From: Neelides folsomi
Taxonomy: Eukaryota > Arthropoda > Collembola > Neelipleona > Neelidae
NCBI GenBank assembly: GCA_034687125.1
Contig: JAQGBZ010000382.1
Span: 1-57,190, forward strand
DNA: 57,190 nt
Direction: 5' to 3'
A program made the translations under genes and the position numbers. Positions 1 to 12,389 of the stretch are shown in pieces. The notes under the pieces are model-generated. The model ran no database searches. It saw nothing but the letters and a program-made list of their open reading frames with translations, and was not told the DNA's origin. Every line of letters starts with the position of its first letter. Positions within the stretch are counted from its first letter, which is position 1.

Positions 1-17
1 ACACTTGATGAAATCAG

Positions 18-140
18 GCTGGAATAGTCCAAGCGTTTGCAGAAGTTCAGGTTGCTATGTGCAAACGTGGATGTGAAACTGTCGTTTGTTTGCGTTTGCA
101 ACGCTGCCTCGAAGCTGATGAAGCTCAAATGACAAAATAA
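18..140 (+). CDS. 3'-terminal exon of an unidentified Cys-containing protein (partial)
   Basis: An open frame runs from an acceptor-like AG at 16-17 to a TAA at 138-140, about 40 codons. It carries three Cys in a short span (the motif MCKRGC, then VVC and QRC) followed by an acidic end, LEADEAQ. The composition looks coding and unlike the AT-rich flanks. The rest of the gene would lie left of the window. I do not recognise the family. It ends in phase 0 and 187 nt before the lysozyme-like exon, whose entry phase differs, so the two are not simple alternatives of one exon. The acceptor has a poor pyrimidine tract, so the exact start is uncertain. Confidence 0.35.
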   Translation, partial: AGIVQAFAEVQVAMCKRGCETVVCLRLQRCLEADEAQMTK

Positions 141-327
141 TATTACTAAATATATTATATAATATATAAGCATTACCATTGCCAAATGTTAGAAAAATTA
201 GTTAAAGATTAAAAGAGATACTAGCTGATTAAAAAAAGAAAGATACTTACGGCCCTCCCTGTTTAACTATGTATACATACTGTATTGGTAGTTACCTGTG
301 TTTAAATTTGGTTGTGTATTATTTCAG

Positions 328-578
328 CATTCATGGATGGAAAAATTGCCGATGATTTCAAATGTGCTCAAACCATTCATAAGAAAGGAGGATTTCGAAA
401 TTGGCGAAGTTGGAAAGTGAGATGTGAAACTGTGGACAGAGAAAAGATGATCGAAGATTGTTATGAATCAGATGACGAAGAGGTCGAACAAGCAGCTCCA
501 GTCACTTCAATTCTCTCAAAGCTCAGATTCAGTGACATCACAAGTTGGCTTGGATTGGGAAGAATAGGGAAAAAATGA
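328..578 (+). CDS. C-terminal exon of a C-type (chicken-type) lysozyme-like protein with an extra acidic/amphipathic tail (partial)
   Basis: The exon follows a good acceptor (TATTTCAG, ending at 327) and enters with two bases of a split codon. Its first 34 residues match the last part of C-type lysozymes: FMDGKIADDFKCA corresponds to the family's LLDDDITDDIxCA segment, then a GF-x-x-W-x-x-W block and a Cys (KVRCE). The family hydrolyses peptidoglycan and acts outside the cell. The catalytic Glu/Asp and the remaining Cys would be in upstream exons that I cannot find in the 327 bases before it. After the last lysozyme Cys the protein continues for about 45 residues (ESDDEEVEQ, then SDITSWLGLG), which ordinary lysozymes lack. 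It may be a diverged or non-enzymatic member. Confidence 0.6.
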
Positions 579-2395
579 ACTTAACCACAGCTTATGGCAT
601 TATTCTATACAACCGACGCTAACAAAATATATAAATTATAAAATGAAAACACAATACTCATAGACTTTAACTATTTGTAACAGTTAAATAATATTATTTC
701 AACTTTGTTTATTCCTTATTTGATATTACAGATAAATATGTTATTTTTTATAAAGAATTTGTTTTAATTGTTCTTTTGTTTTACAAATATATTTTTATAA
801 CTCGAAAATTACATTCCTAATAAACTTTACCAAAAGTTCAAAACCAATTATTGAAACTAGAACAGAAACCTTGAGTTTATAATTTTAAACCGTTTTGCAT
901 ATTATAGATAATTACACATCTCTTAAATTGAAGAGAATTACTTAAAGCTTAAGGGCTACTCAACAAAATCACTTTTGAACATATTCAATTACTGAAACTC
1001 ATTAATAGATTCATAATTAAACTATTAAACCAATATGCAATTACTACCTACAATGTATAGGCAGATCTACTACCATATTAGTATATTGTACACAATATTA
1101 CATCTTTATAATCAAATTGTCATTCAAAGTATTTAATAATTAGATTGGCAGAGTGGAATTTGTCTTATGTACCATAGTTCTTAGGACAAAGTCTTTAAAA
1201 GAGACTTAATGGTGAGTAAATTAAAAGTATGTAGATAATTCAATATTTTTTCCTCCAAGTCCGTTCAGCGTGTTATGTCACTCACCGTCGTTCATCCCAA
1301 GGGGATCCCATTTGTAACTGAACCCTTTTTTCCCATTTTCCAAAACTTTTTAATGAGAAATGTGACAAAAAGGAAGAGATTTACAATCTGAGAAAACCGC
1401 TGCTTTGTTTCTCCTCTCCTCATCACGGCCGGACACGATTGTGTCTACAATTGAATACAATTCCTCGCCTGAGCTGTTAGTCAATTTATGTGGAGTAGAC
1501 TACCAGTATGTAGGAAATATATTTCTCAAATGAGTCCTCTGTAATTAATATTATGCTCACCCTCCTCTTCCATTTGAAGAGTCATTAACTTTTCCACCAC
1601 ACAGTTGTCCTCATAATTGAGTCTCGCATATTAAACACCAAGTTTCATACCTATACATAAAATGACTCCATATTACATATTTATGTATGTATCTTCATAA
1701 GAATGACTTCCTAAACTTTCTAACGTAAGCATTACATACTTCCTACAAGGGAATATGCATACAATATTATGAGATTTAATACATAATATACACATACTGA
1801 GTATGGAATATGTAATGGCTACTAAATATTAGGAAGCTTAAGGAATGTTCAGAATGTATGAACTTGACAAAAAAATTGAGTGTTAATAACGCCAAGTGGA
1901 TCCGGGACTCGAGCACGACATTTTTCTTTTTCTTTTGCCTATATTGGAGTCATTTTATTTTTTACACCTTGGACCATCAGATTATTTTGCTAATTTTTCA
2001 AGAACCTCATTGTCCCTTCCTCGTTAATAAACCAGGCGTGAGTTTTGATTTACTTGAGCATGAATAAGGTACTTAAATCATCTTGTTGGGTTCCACTCAC
2101 ATCTTTAAACATCTTGATAGGAAATGTACCTGAACTTCCCGAATCTTCGATCCATATTTTTCATTCACAGTTGCATTTGGTTCCTTCCCTTTTAAATGGA
2201 TATAAAGGGAGATTTGACCCATTCTTACCGCAATTCTTCATTGACCATCGCATTCAATTCAACTCATTTAGATCTCAATTTTAAGCAATATTTAAAGTTA
2301 CATTCAATTCAATTATTTTATGTTCAATTAATACTATTATCATTCAAAGGGTGTAACAAACTAAACAAAGTCGTTTTCATATAAATTGTATAAAA
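579..2395. other. Intergenic, no gene seen
   Basis: AT-rich spacer. Short open frames at 1858-2384 overlap in several frames, lack convincing splice borders and have no recognisable composition. I see no RNA gene or clear repeat. Confidence 0.6.
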
Positions 2396-3966
2396 ATGCA
2401 GACCTATTATCTTGTAAGTAATTTTTATTTACTTTATTAAACTATTCTCTGTGTATTTAATCAAGTAATTTAACTCTGAAAAATTAAATGTTTAGATAAT
2501 GGGTTTTGTACTCACTGCATCTGTCACAATGATAAAGTCTGAAAATATGACTTTGGAAGAGTCAAAAGAAGTTAATTCCGTTGAAGATTCCTTTACAAAA
2601 CCAAACATTTACAATTTGAGAACTGGAGATCCTCAAAAGAGGCAGAAAAAAGGAAGATCGTTACAAAAAACTCTTATTCTTACACAAGGAGCTCAGCAAG
2701 TTGTTAGTTTTTTTTACTAATTTTATATTATTAAGTATTTTATATTATATAATTCTAGAATTTCTCTATCCATCTTTTAGTTATTTTACCATTTGTAATT
2801 ATTTTTTATAATTCTTAATAAAGTTTTATTTTTAGGTGGCAAAGCCAAATAAATTGTTTACTGCCGGATTTCTTCTACCATCATTGAAGGGTAAACTTCA
2901 CTTGCTTGTTTGCTCAAAAGTCATTTCATTTGGTCATGGATAATAGGTTAGGTTATCACATTAAGAGGACTGATCAAAATAGAAGATTAAAATTTATTCT
3001 ATTTATTTAAAAGTTAATATGGAAAATATAAAGTTTATTTTAAATTGTTTAGGTGGTGGTGGAGGATGGGGAAACAGTGGAGGCGGAGGAGGAGGCTGGG
3101 GCCAACAAGGTGGTGGTGGCTGGGGTCAAAGCAATCTCGGCGGCAGCGGATGGGGTCAAGGTGGTCAAAGCGGAGGAGGTGGAGGATGGGGTCAGCAACA
3201 AATGGGTTGGGGCGGTCAACAAGGAGGAGGAGGAGGATGGGGTCAACAAGGAGGAGGAGGTTGGGGCCAGCAGCAACAAATGGGCGGAGGAGGATGGGGT
3301 CAACAACAAATGGGTTGGGGTCAACAAGGCGGCGGAGGATGGGGACAACAACAAGGTGGCGGCGGAGGTGGATGGGGTTGGCCAGAAAAATGTGACAAGA
3401 AAAAGGCCAAAGCTCAAAAGAAGAAGGAAAAGGCCAAGAAGAAGGCTCAGAAAAAGTCTCAAAAGGGCAACAAGAAGGGTGGAGGTGGATGGGGCGGATG
3501 GGGAGGAAACAGCGGAGGTGGAGGAGGCGGAAGTGGATGGGACGAAGATGACGCCAGCCAAGAGTCCAGCGAAGAATGGAGGAGTTTGAGAAGCACAGAA
3601 CTTCCAATTCACATCTCGGAAATTCCCAGCGAAATGAATGTAAACCTGAAGAGCAAAAAAATGAAGAAGGGAGATTTGGGAACTCCGACGTTTAATGCAA
3701 GACAATGGCACTTTACTCCTCCGGTTGCGAATAATGAATGGAACCAAAGAGTCACAAATAATGAACCGGACATTTTTCAAGAAGATGAACCTGTTGTAAT
3801 CATCAATGGTGAAACTGGGACTATGTTGGATCTGAAAACGCAGCCGCTTCTTGATGAAAGTTCAAGTATTTTCCCAGAGAATACAATGACCTTTAAAATG
3901 ATTTGTCCAAAGAAACCCATGATTGATACAAGTGAATGCGTTTTCATCGCTGAGCAAAAGAAATAA
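2396..3966 (+). CDS. Secreted Gly/Trp/Gln-rich low-complexity protein with a Lys-rich block
   Basis: Four exons join in phase: 2396-2413, 2496-2699, 2836-2890 and 3053-3966, giving 396 residues. The first 17 or so residues (MQTYYL then IMGFVLTASVT) look like a signal peptide made by the exon 1-2 junction. A hydrophilic stretch with basic runs (QKRQKKGR) follows. Residues about 93-205 are repeats on the theme GGGGWGQQ with variants GWGQQQMG, and contain no Arg. Residues 206-235 are a Lys/Ala/Gln block starting at Cys206. A second short GGGWGGWGG segment is followed by an acidic patch (WDEDDAS). The last 125 residues are of normal complexity with two more Cys. Plausible roles are cuticle, matrix, adhesive or silk-like material. 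Nothing proves one, and I know no named family with this order. Long frames on the opposite strand here are shadows of the repeat. Confidence 0.75.
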
Positions 3967-5136
3967 TAAGATTTTGTTTTGTTGTATTTTTTATGATGGG
4001 TTATGTTAAATGAATGTCTGAGAAAAATTTCAAGCGTTAATTAAATATTTATGTATTGGAACAAACTATAATACAATAAGTAGGTAATTATTCAATATTT
4101 TATATAAACTTGCTCATTTCATACCGATTTAGCTTCAAGTAGCAATTGACAGTAAAAAATTTTTATTTAAATTAAATAATTAAAACTTAAACCAAATATT
4201 AATTTATGTGTAGTTCATTAACTGCTTACATACAATATTGTAATACATAACTGTAAATATAACACAGTGTTTTTAATCATTTTCATGAATTGTGTAATTG
4301 AGTCATCCAGCATTTGTTTATTTTGTTGAATTCATATTTTATTGCAAAATAGTAATAATAGCTTAATTATTTCTAAACTCATACTATTATGTGCTTAAAA
4401 GGGTTTTATTGAAATTATATTCTACAGGTCTACAGGTGAAAGGTTCGTTCTCATTCACTCTGAAAGTTATTATTCAAATAAAGTAAAAGATAGTAAAATC
4501 TTAGATAATGGGAATTGATTATTTTCATTGAGACCTTCCAAGTTCACTGTGAATGAATTACATATAAAATACATATGTAATACCTACAGATATTCATTGA
4601 TGGTTAACATATCCAATACAAGTAAAGTTGTACATAATATGAGCATATTACTATACATTTTAGGTGTTTATACCTTAATAAGAATCGTGAGAAAATCTTC
4701 AAGATGGGAAATGATATGTTCACTGCTCACACTCTACTAAACTTAAGTGAGAGCGAGAAGGGAGAAATGTCATAACGTTGACATTGTAGAATTGTACATA
4801 TTCAGGTGAACGAATTGAATTGGAAAATTAAATGAAAAATATCTGTAAATACACATGTAATACGAATGTGCTAAATTATTTATCGCGATTGCATCTACAA
4901 GAAAATTTTAAATGTCAGGGTGTGCGATTGGAAATGAAGTCAATGTTGAATGATTGCATTATAATTTTCCTTATAATTAAAAGAACTCTGGAATTTATTT
5001 TTAGTTAGTGATTCTGTGTGGAGCTCATTACAAGTCTCTTGAAGTTTTCGAATATTATAAGATTGTTTTTTGAATCGAGTAATTGATTCAATAGGCAATT
5101 CAACTCTTATTAATCCTGTTAAAGAAATCTTTAAAG
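3967..5136. other. Intergenic, no gene accepted
   Basis: AT-rich spacer between the GW-rich gene and the GTPase-MACPF gene. A 74-codon minus-strand frame (4940-5164) overlaps the proposed first exon of the next gene and has no supporting splice sites or domain. I treat it as chance. Confidence 0.5.
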
Positions 5137-8100
5137 ATGAATTTATATCAACTTCACTCTTCATATCTTGGCATTATCTTCATCACTCAAATTTTATCGA
5201 CGGTACGGGAAAATTAATATTGTATTCAACATATCATATTATGTAAAATGTAAAACAATTTGCTAAAATAGAAATACTTTTAGTAATAATTTTGTTCAAC
5301 CAGTAGTTTAATATTAAGTTTTTGCTACATTTATTTAACAGACTGCAGTTGAGTCGTGTCCAAATGCAATCTCTCAAAACGGTACTTTAATACTTACTTT
5401 ATGTAATTAACATTGTTGTATTATACATATAATGGAATATTCTTTGGCAATATTTAAAATCATGATTTGTGATCAATTAGATTATTTTATATTAGAACAA
5501 TTGTAGCTCATTTGTTTTTTAATGTCTTGTTTAATTTAGTATATAATGCAAAGTTAATGAATATCATACTTACAAATACTCTATGGTACATAATTAATAC
5601 TCTACATTTAGTAAGATTTATGGGCTATACAAATAAAATTTTAGGAAATTGTGCCTTTGACGATGACCTTACTGAAGAGATGGAAATAAGGCATATTCTG
5701 CTATTGGGACTTTCTGGTTCTGGAAAATCAGCAACAGTATGAGAGATGAATATTTGTATCATTGAATTTACCTATTAATGGAATTTTCAAGTCAAAATTT
5801 TTTGATATACTCAAAATATTAAAAAAATAACAATAATCTAAACTAAATTTTAATATCGATTTTAGTTGAACTTTCTCCTGAATCAAACAATAGCAGAAGT
5901 TGAAGAATTTGGTTCGAGTTCAGAGGCTGAATTAACCGAATATTTGGTTCCACTTTCAAAGTCAATTTCACTCAAAATCACCGACACTCCAGGAATTTTA
6001 GGAGACAGTGGAGTTGAACAAGATGCCCGAATCCTCTCAACACTCGAAGAATATTTAGAGGAAAATCAAAAAGAATTCAACGTTCCTCATTACGTTCTAA
6101 TATTTGCCAGATTTGATGATGATTCTTTAATCGAAGAAGGAAGCCCAAATTCGAAATTTGTGAAAATGTTAAAATCTTTTCATATTCTGAAAGATCTTTT
6201 TGAAGACTCTCCCACCAATTTAATCTTCGTCTTGACAAATGTACTGGGAGGATCAGAAATTGAGCGGAAAAATCCACAAGCTAAAATAAACGAATTTAAG
6301 CGATTAATCAGAGAATACACAACATTTGAATCTCCTTATCAAATCGTCTTGGCTGAGAATAAAGCAGATGAAGGAGAATTACGAGAAGTTTTGAATGCCG
6401 GTTACGTTTTACCTAATGGAGAAATTTATCCTCAAAACTTGAAAGAAAAACTCACAGAAATCTCAAATCAAAAAAACGATCCAATTGGAAAAGCTTTATT
6501 TACTTCAACTGATTATTTCAATGAAACTTCCTCATTTGAAAAAACCTTCCAACAAAGATCTTTTTCACTTCTTTTCAAAAATTCTCCTCAAGTGGTTAAA
6601 ATGCTAATTTTTCTCAATAACATGGACGTTAATTTCGAAGAAACGGAAATCTCAGAAAGGCTTGGAAAAACGTTTGAATCTTACGAACCGCGAATTAAGA
6701 ACCAAAATCAAGAGTCGTTGGAATATCTTCAAAAATATTTAAATCTTCGTTCTTTCACTCGACTGGCTCAAATCCCCATTGCCAAACATAAAGTTGCAAA
6801 ATTGGTGAAAAATATGAAAAAGGATGACTTTGCTTTGAACCTATTTGAAAAGGGTCTTGGAATGAAAGTTCCCAAATTACCAATTACATCACCTTTAGTT
6901 GGGAATTTGTACAACTCCATATCTGAACAAGTGTCAACAAAAAGTCCATTTGGATCTGGAAAATTTAAATTATCCGATTCGGGTTTCAAAATCCCGAGTA
7001 TTGTCTCAATGCGAAGGAGCGAAGAAGAAAAATTCCATTATCATTTCTTCGACACTAAAAGCGATTACTTCTCGGGGAAATATCCCCATTTTTTAATGAG
7101 AACAAACGAAAAGAGGAAATTACCTTCCGGGTATAATTTAAAAGGGGAAAGATTCTTAACAGCGTCATATGAAGTTCGCCTATTTGAGATGTTCATCCAT
7201 GTTCAAGATCATAAACGGATTTTAAATCGAGATCTCATGATCAGAGTGAGGAATTTGCCAGCATTCAATGAATCTCAATTTGATTCTCTTTTCAAATGGG
7301 AAAGTTTTTTCCACGATTTCGGAACTCATTTCATTTCTTCGGCCTTTGTTGGGGGAACTGTTATGTTCGAGTTTGAAGACGTCATTTCTAATACCAATAT
7401 GACAACAGTTGAAGAACTCGTAGATGAAATTATCAACGAAGACGTTAATTATAAATTTACAATTAAAGGTGGAAATCCTAAAAAGCATTTTTCAACCATT
7501 CGGGTATTTTCTTCATTTTATTCCACAAAAGCCGGGAAAAAGATGTTGAGAAAATGGCGAGAATCTTTAAACGATTATCCGGAAATGCTCGAAAGTGAAA
7601 TTAAGCTTTCACCGATTAGCTCTTTATTTTTAGAAAGATATTTTCACATTGCCCTCGACATGGATAAAGCTCTTCATTTCTTCAGTCGCCAAGCTGGGGC
7701 TGTTGGGGAATTGCAAGGTGGAGAAATCCAAAGACTCCACAACCAAACAGCAAATCTTAATGACGAACTCATTAAAAGAAATATAGAAGAAACAACGGTT
7801 GTGGCCAAATTGAAACAAGACATTCAAAATTTCCAAGCACAAAATTCAGAATTATCCAAAACCCTAACTGGATACGAATCAAGTTTCCGTGAATGTGAAT
7901 TGTCAATTAAAAAATTGAATTACAGTTTAGTGGGAGCAGGAGCTGAGGCGACAAGCGCCCTAAACTCCCTTGAGGATGTGAAGAGACAAATGTCAGAATG
8001 TAAGTTGAACGTGATTGAAATGAAAAGTCATCTTCATCAAGGTAGCTCCAAAACCCTCGATCTACAAAGTGAACATTTGGCATGTCAGTCAAAGCTTTTT

Positions 8101-8265
8101 GCCCTTGAGGACAAAGTGAATCGCCATAATTCGGAAATTGAAGAAGTGAACAAATTGAAAACAATGTGTGATCAAGCTCCAGCACATCCCATTTTCTCAG
8201 TTTGTCATTTTCATCGAAATCAGCTAATTGGGAAGTACAAGCCGTGTAGTCAAATTGCCATTTAA
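5137..8265 (+). CDS. Signal peptide + AIG1/GIMAP-like GTPase + MACPF (perforin-like) domain + coiled coil
   Basis: Exons 5137-5202, 5342-5381, 5645-5736 and 5866-8265 join in consistent phase for about 865 residues. Residues 1-22 (start MNLYQLH, core LGIIFITQILS) resemble a signal peptide. The GTPase has a P-loop GLSGSGKS at 57-64, split from the rest by an intron right after the GKSAT turn, a G3 DTPG at 106-109 and a G4-like VLTN at 188-191, closest in style to AIG1/GIMAP and Toc-type paraseptins. The MACPF part (roughly 440-655) has the exact signature FGTHF-x6-GG at 551-563 and the typical C-terminal helix KW-x-x-SL...P. Residues about 690-838 are a coiled coil, and the tail has several Cys. 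MACPF proteins oligomerise into membrane pores, and AIG1 GTPases assemble on membranes. The combination is not one I know. The 2400-nt last exon is intact. Exon 1 is the least certain part. Confidence 0.8.
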
Positions 8266-10165
8266 ATTCTAGTTCGGTATTCAAATTTTGTATTTTTATC
8301 ATAAGTTCAATACAACAAGCAAATTAAATCCACAAAATTAACTAATTTTTATACAAAGTGGGTCTATTACATTTTTTTAACTAATGAGATTATCTCACAT
8401 TAATAATATTTTAATAAATTATCGTCTTATATTGGCAATTATTGCCAAATACATAAATATGGTCATAATTGAAAATCAATATTAGATTATTTAGGCCAAA
8501 TACACGCACGTCACGTATGTAATCGCATATTATGATCTTCATCGTATATTAAAGTCCTTCAAAACATTGTAAAATAGTTATACACAATTTGGTCATAACA
8601 ATCTTCGTGTTTACTAATGTAATGACTGAGAAGACAAACAAGGCTTTAAATCGTATGTAGTATTGTTCATGAAAATTAAGACGAATTAAGTACGCAATAT
8701 TTTTTATGCGAAGCTTATCATAAAAGAGATGATAAACAAGATGTGAAATTCATGTTTTTGAATAGAAAGGAAGTATCAAAGTTCTCATTTTATGTCGTTG
8801 AGCTTTCACAGAAGAATTAGGGCTATTAAAGTTATTATCAAATATCTAATTAATGTCCCAGCTATGTGTATGATTTATGAGATGCAAACTAAATAAATTG
8901 ACACTTTTCCATGATGAATTGCCGTCTATTTTGAGATCATTCATTCTCTTTGAACAAGTCCTTGCTTGTTGCAAACGCTGCACTCACAATAAATATTTAT
9001 CTTACCATTATTTTTATCAGCATATTTTACTTCTAATTTAAATAATAGTCAGCAAGTAGATTTTGTCATAAAGCACATTACAATAATTTTCAGTTATTCT
9101 GTTTTCAAAATTAAAATAAGATTATTTTATCAATTGAGCTCTTTTCTTGTATTCCCAATTACAAAAGAACTGAAGACATTCAAAGTACATAAAAATAAAC
9201 CAAATCGATTAGTTTTGTGTCATAAATTAGCGTAAAATTGAGTTTCTCAAATAACTTGTCTTTTCTTTTAACAATCTTTAACATTAATCTCAAGAATTAA
9301 GGCCTCGTAGTTCAATGTTATCTCATTATCTTAACGACTCAACTTGACTTTATTTTATTTTTGTAGTATCATTAAAAAGGGAGCTCAAATCCAATATAAC
9401 AAGTGAAATGATCAAATTTCTAAATAAACTGATCAATCAATAAAATGAAAATGCATTATCAAACTTAAAACAAAAGAGCCTTGAATCTTAAAGAGATTTA
9501 AGAAAACTCGAAAACTCTCTGCCCATTTATTTATAATTAATATCATAACAAACTAATAAATAATTAAGTAGCTTTTAGCTCAGGGATAAGGTACTGATAA
9601 GATTGAGTCATTTTCCAAGAAGGGAGATATTAGATAACAATATTTGTAAGTGCGTACTCGTATAATGTCAAAGTTGGCGAATTGAACTCACTTTTTGTCT
9701 CTCAATAACTTTAGCTTAACATTAGTTATATAACATAACCCGTGTTCTTACTATCCTCGTTAAGAGCAGGCTCACTCAATGAAGGAGTTTACTCGGAATA
9801 ACATCATGTGGAAAAGAGCAAATTGAGCGCAGTTAACAGACATTGATTTAAAAGGTTCATTTGCTCAATTTATATTTACATTTCCCATTTGCAAATCACG
9901 CTGAGCTAACACGGGCTTTAATCCTCTTCCAATATTCAATTACCTATAGGATATTTTCTTGTATTTTTAAAAGTTCTAAAAGGTTGGTGAAAAGTTCTTG
10001 AATTGAACCACCTCAGGATACGAAATCTGTTTACAAATAGAAGTGAACCAAAATACTTCATGGTCTTTGTCAACTTAGGAATTAAAAATAATCTTGCATG
10101 AAAATAAGTGAAGTGCAATTACTGGTCCAATCGCGAGTACTTTCTTCTTGACATTGGGAGTTGAG
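8266..10165. other. Intergenic, no gene seen
   Basis: About 1.9 kb of AT-rich spacer between two plus-strand genes. No long frame, RNA gene or clear repeat is visible. The 3' UTR of the upstream gene and the promoter of the transporter must lie here. Confidence 0.6.
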
Positions 10166-11942
10166 ATGACTTTCACGGAAAAAGAGCCCGAAGACCGAGT
10201 TATAAATATCCCCCTGACCGAATTCCCTGATTCTGATGAAGACGTCGAGGATGGAAGAATTGTAAAAGTGCCAAGGGGTTTGCCAAATCTGTTGCTCCAT
10301 CCCAATAATCCCAAAGTTTCAATTTATGTCCAAACTCATCCAATTCCCAATTCATTTGTCGAAGATGATGAAAAGAGACGAATGACGGTTGAGTCGGACT
10401 CGGAGAACAATTCGGATGAAACGACGACATCGGACGAGAGTGTGAACAAAGAACAGCCGGGTTGTTTGAAGAGATATAAAGGAATTTTATACTCTGTTTG
10501 TGCCAGCATTGCTTTATCGCTCTCTGCCCTCATTGTAAAATATTTGAAGGAATATGACAAGTCAAGCATGGGAGTTTACAGATTTCAAGGGATCATGATC
10601 CCCTCGCTTCTCATCCTCATTTTCTCACATTTTCAAGAGAATAAACCAATATTTCAGGGAATTCTCCCTTTAAAAGAAAAATCCAATTTGAAGACTTTTT
10701 TCCTCCTTTTGGTAAATAATAATTTTTAAATCATCATTTGTAGTTATTTGCTTATTTATATTTAATTACATAAATTAATTCCAAATAATACTAAACTAAT
10801 TCCGTACTTATATAATACATAATTTAAACTCACAATTTGACAATTGATGAAAAGATTGAGGATATCAATAATTGAATTAAAGCATCATGGAATAAATGAT
10901 GATCTAAAGTGTAGTTTATTTTATAATATAAAGGTGTTTAAAAGGTTTTTTGTGTGTTCAGGTGCGGAGTTTAATTGGCGGTACTTCCCTCCTCTTGTAC
11001 TTCTTCTCATTAAAGCACCTTGACGTAGCCGACGCACTTGTAATCACAGGATCCACACCTGTCTTTGTGACTCTCGCCGCGTGTCTCATCCTGGGAGAAC
11101 CTTGTGGGATATTTCCAATACTCAATGCCCTCATTACACTCTGTGGTGTCGTTTTTATCATGCGACCGCCGTTTTTACATCAATCTGATGTTTTCGACAG
11201 AAATATTATGGTTATTTTACAATTGATTTTAATGATATCTAAATATTATCAATGATTTAAATCTACTAACAAAAATAAATAAAATGAGACTTTTATTCAA
11301 TATATTAAGATTTTAATTAGAAATTATATTTTTATGTTAATTAGGTTGGTGGGCTGCTTGCTCTAGGCAGTGCATTTTTTGCAACTTTATCCATTGTAGC
11401 TGTTCGGCACTTAAAGGAACTTCACTCAGCATTAATTACTCTTGTTTTTGGAGCGTGGGGATCTTTCCAATGTTTACTAGTCGCCTTATTGTTAACTGGA
11501 CAATTTAATGTGCCAGATAATCCAAGAGACATTGGACTTATCCTGGCAATGGCTTCTCTTTCATTTGTTGGACAAATGTGTGTGACGACAGCACTGAAAT
11601 ATGAACAAGCCGGACCTGTCTCGTTAGTGAGAACTTCTCAAGTTATTTTTGCATTTATTTGGCAGTATTTGTTCCTACATGTGGAACCGTCAATATACAG
11701 GTAGTTATGAAAAAATACTCAATTATTATAATATTAACTAAATGTAAGTACAATTTTTTTGAAATTTAATCAAAAATGAATATTATTGAACACTAACGCA
11801 AGTGATTCTTTGATTTTTTTTCAGTTTAATTGGAGCATCTATTGTGATATTAGCAGTGATTTTAACTGTATTGAGAAAATGGGTGCACGCCTTGCCAGTC
11901 AATGATAGAAATCGTATAAGATTTAGGTTTATTTTAATGTAA
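10166..11942 (+). CDS. EamA/DMT-family multi-pass transporter, SLC35G-like
   Basis: Four exons (10166-10711, 10962-11210, 11345-11700, 11825-11942) join in phase to 422 residues. The N-terminal 110 residues are acidic and disordered (DSDEDVEDG, SDSENNSDETT) and cytosolic by expectation. Then come about ten hydrophobic segments arranged as two EamA repeats: the first includes LYSVCASIALSLSALIVKY and the second begins VGGLLALGSAFFATLSIVAV. The segment SLKHLDVADALVITGSTPVF, followed by LILGEP, is characteristic of SLC35G1-type members of the drug/metabolite transporter superfamily. The substrate of this subfamily is not well settled. I start at the ATG at 10166 because upstream in-frame codons offer only TTG. 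Confidence 0.85.
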
Positions 11943-12389
11943 AAGTGTTTCGGTAAAAATTGGCAAATGTCAAAAAATTGTCAACGAGTTTAAACATTAA
12001 ATTTAAATTAGATTAAAATAATTGATTATATTTATATTAAAACACGTTTCATTATAACTATTTATTATATTTATGTATATAAACGAAACGTGTAATAATG
12101 AATAACGTTAATGTTTTTAAATAGAGATGTAAATGTCGCGAGAAGAAAATATATTTTGCCAACATTGTTAACAATTCGTATTTTCCATCAGTATCTCCTA
12201 ATTCTTCGGTGTTGAATCTTAAGTCTTGTATTACATTCAGGATTTCTCAGCTATGAATTTAAACAAATAGCGTTCTATACTTAATTTTGAAACGATAATT
12301 ATTGATTATTTGTTATAATTAAGCTTTAGAATTCTGAACAAAAGACAAACTATTAATGATTAAAAACAAATATAAATCAAATGACAAAC

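Noticed and set aside
1858..2384. Three overlapping plus-strand frames
   Set aside because: Mutually overlapping in different frames and without conserved features. Most likely chance.
3035..3780. Long open frames on both strands over the GW-rich repeat
   Set aside because: They are alternate readings of a GC-rich Gly/Gln repeat, with no start context or splice support. The chosen frame joins three upstream exons in phase and continues into normal-complexity sequence.
4940..5164. 74-codon minus-strand frame
   Set aside because: It overlaps the first exon of the GTPase-MACPF gene on the other strand and has no domain or splice signals.
12125..12247. Open minus-strand stretch downstream of NUFIP1 that could be its last exon
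   Set aside because: No acceptor puts it in phase with the TLLEK donor without creating a stop, and it does not resemble the family's C-terminus.
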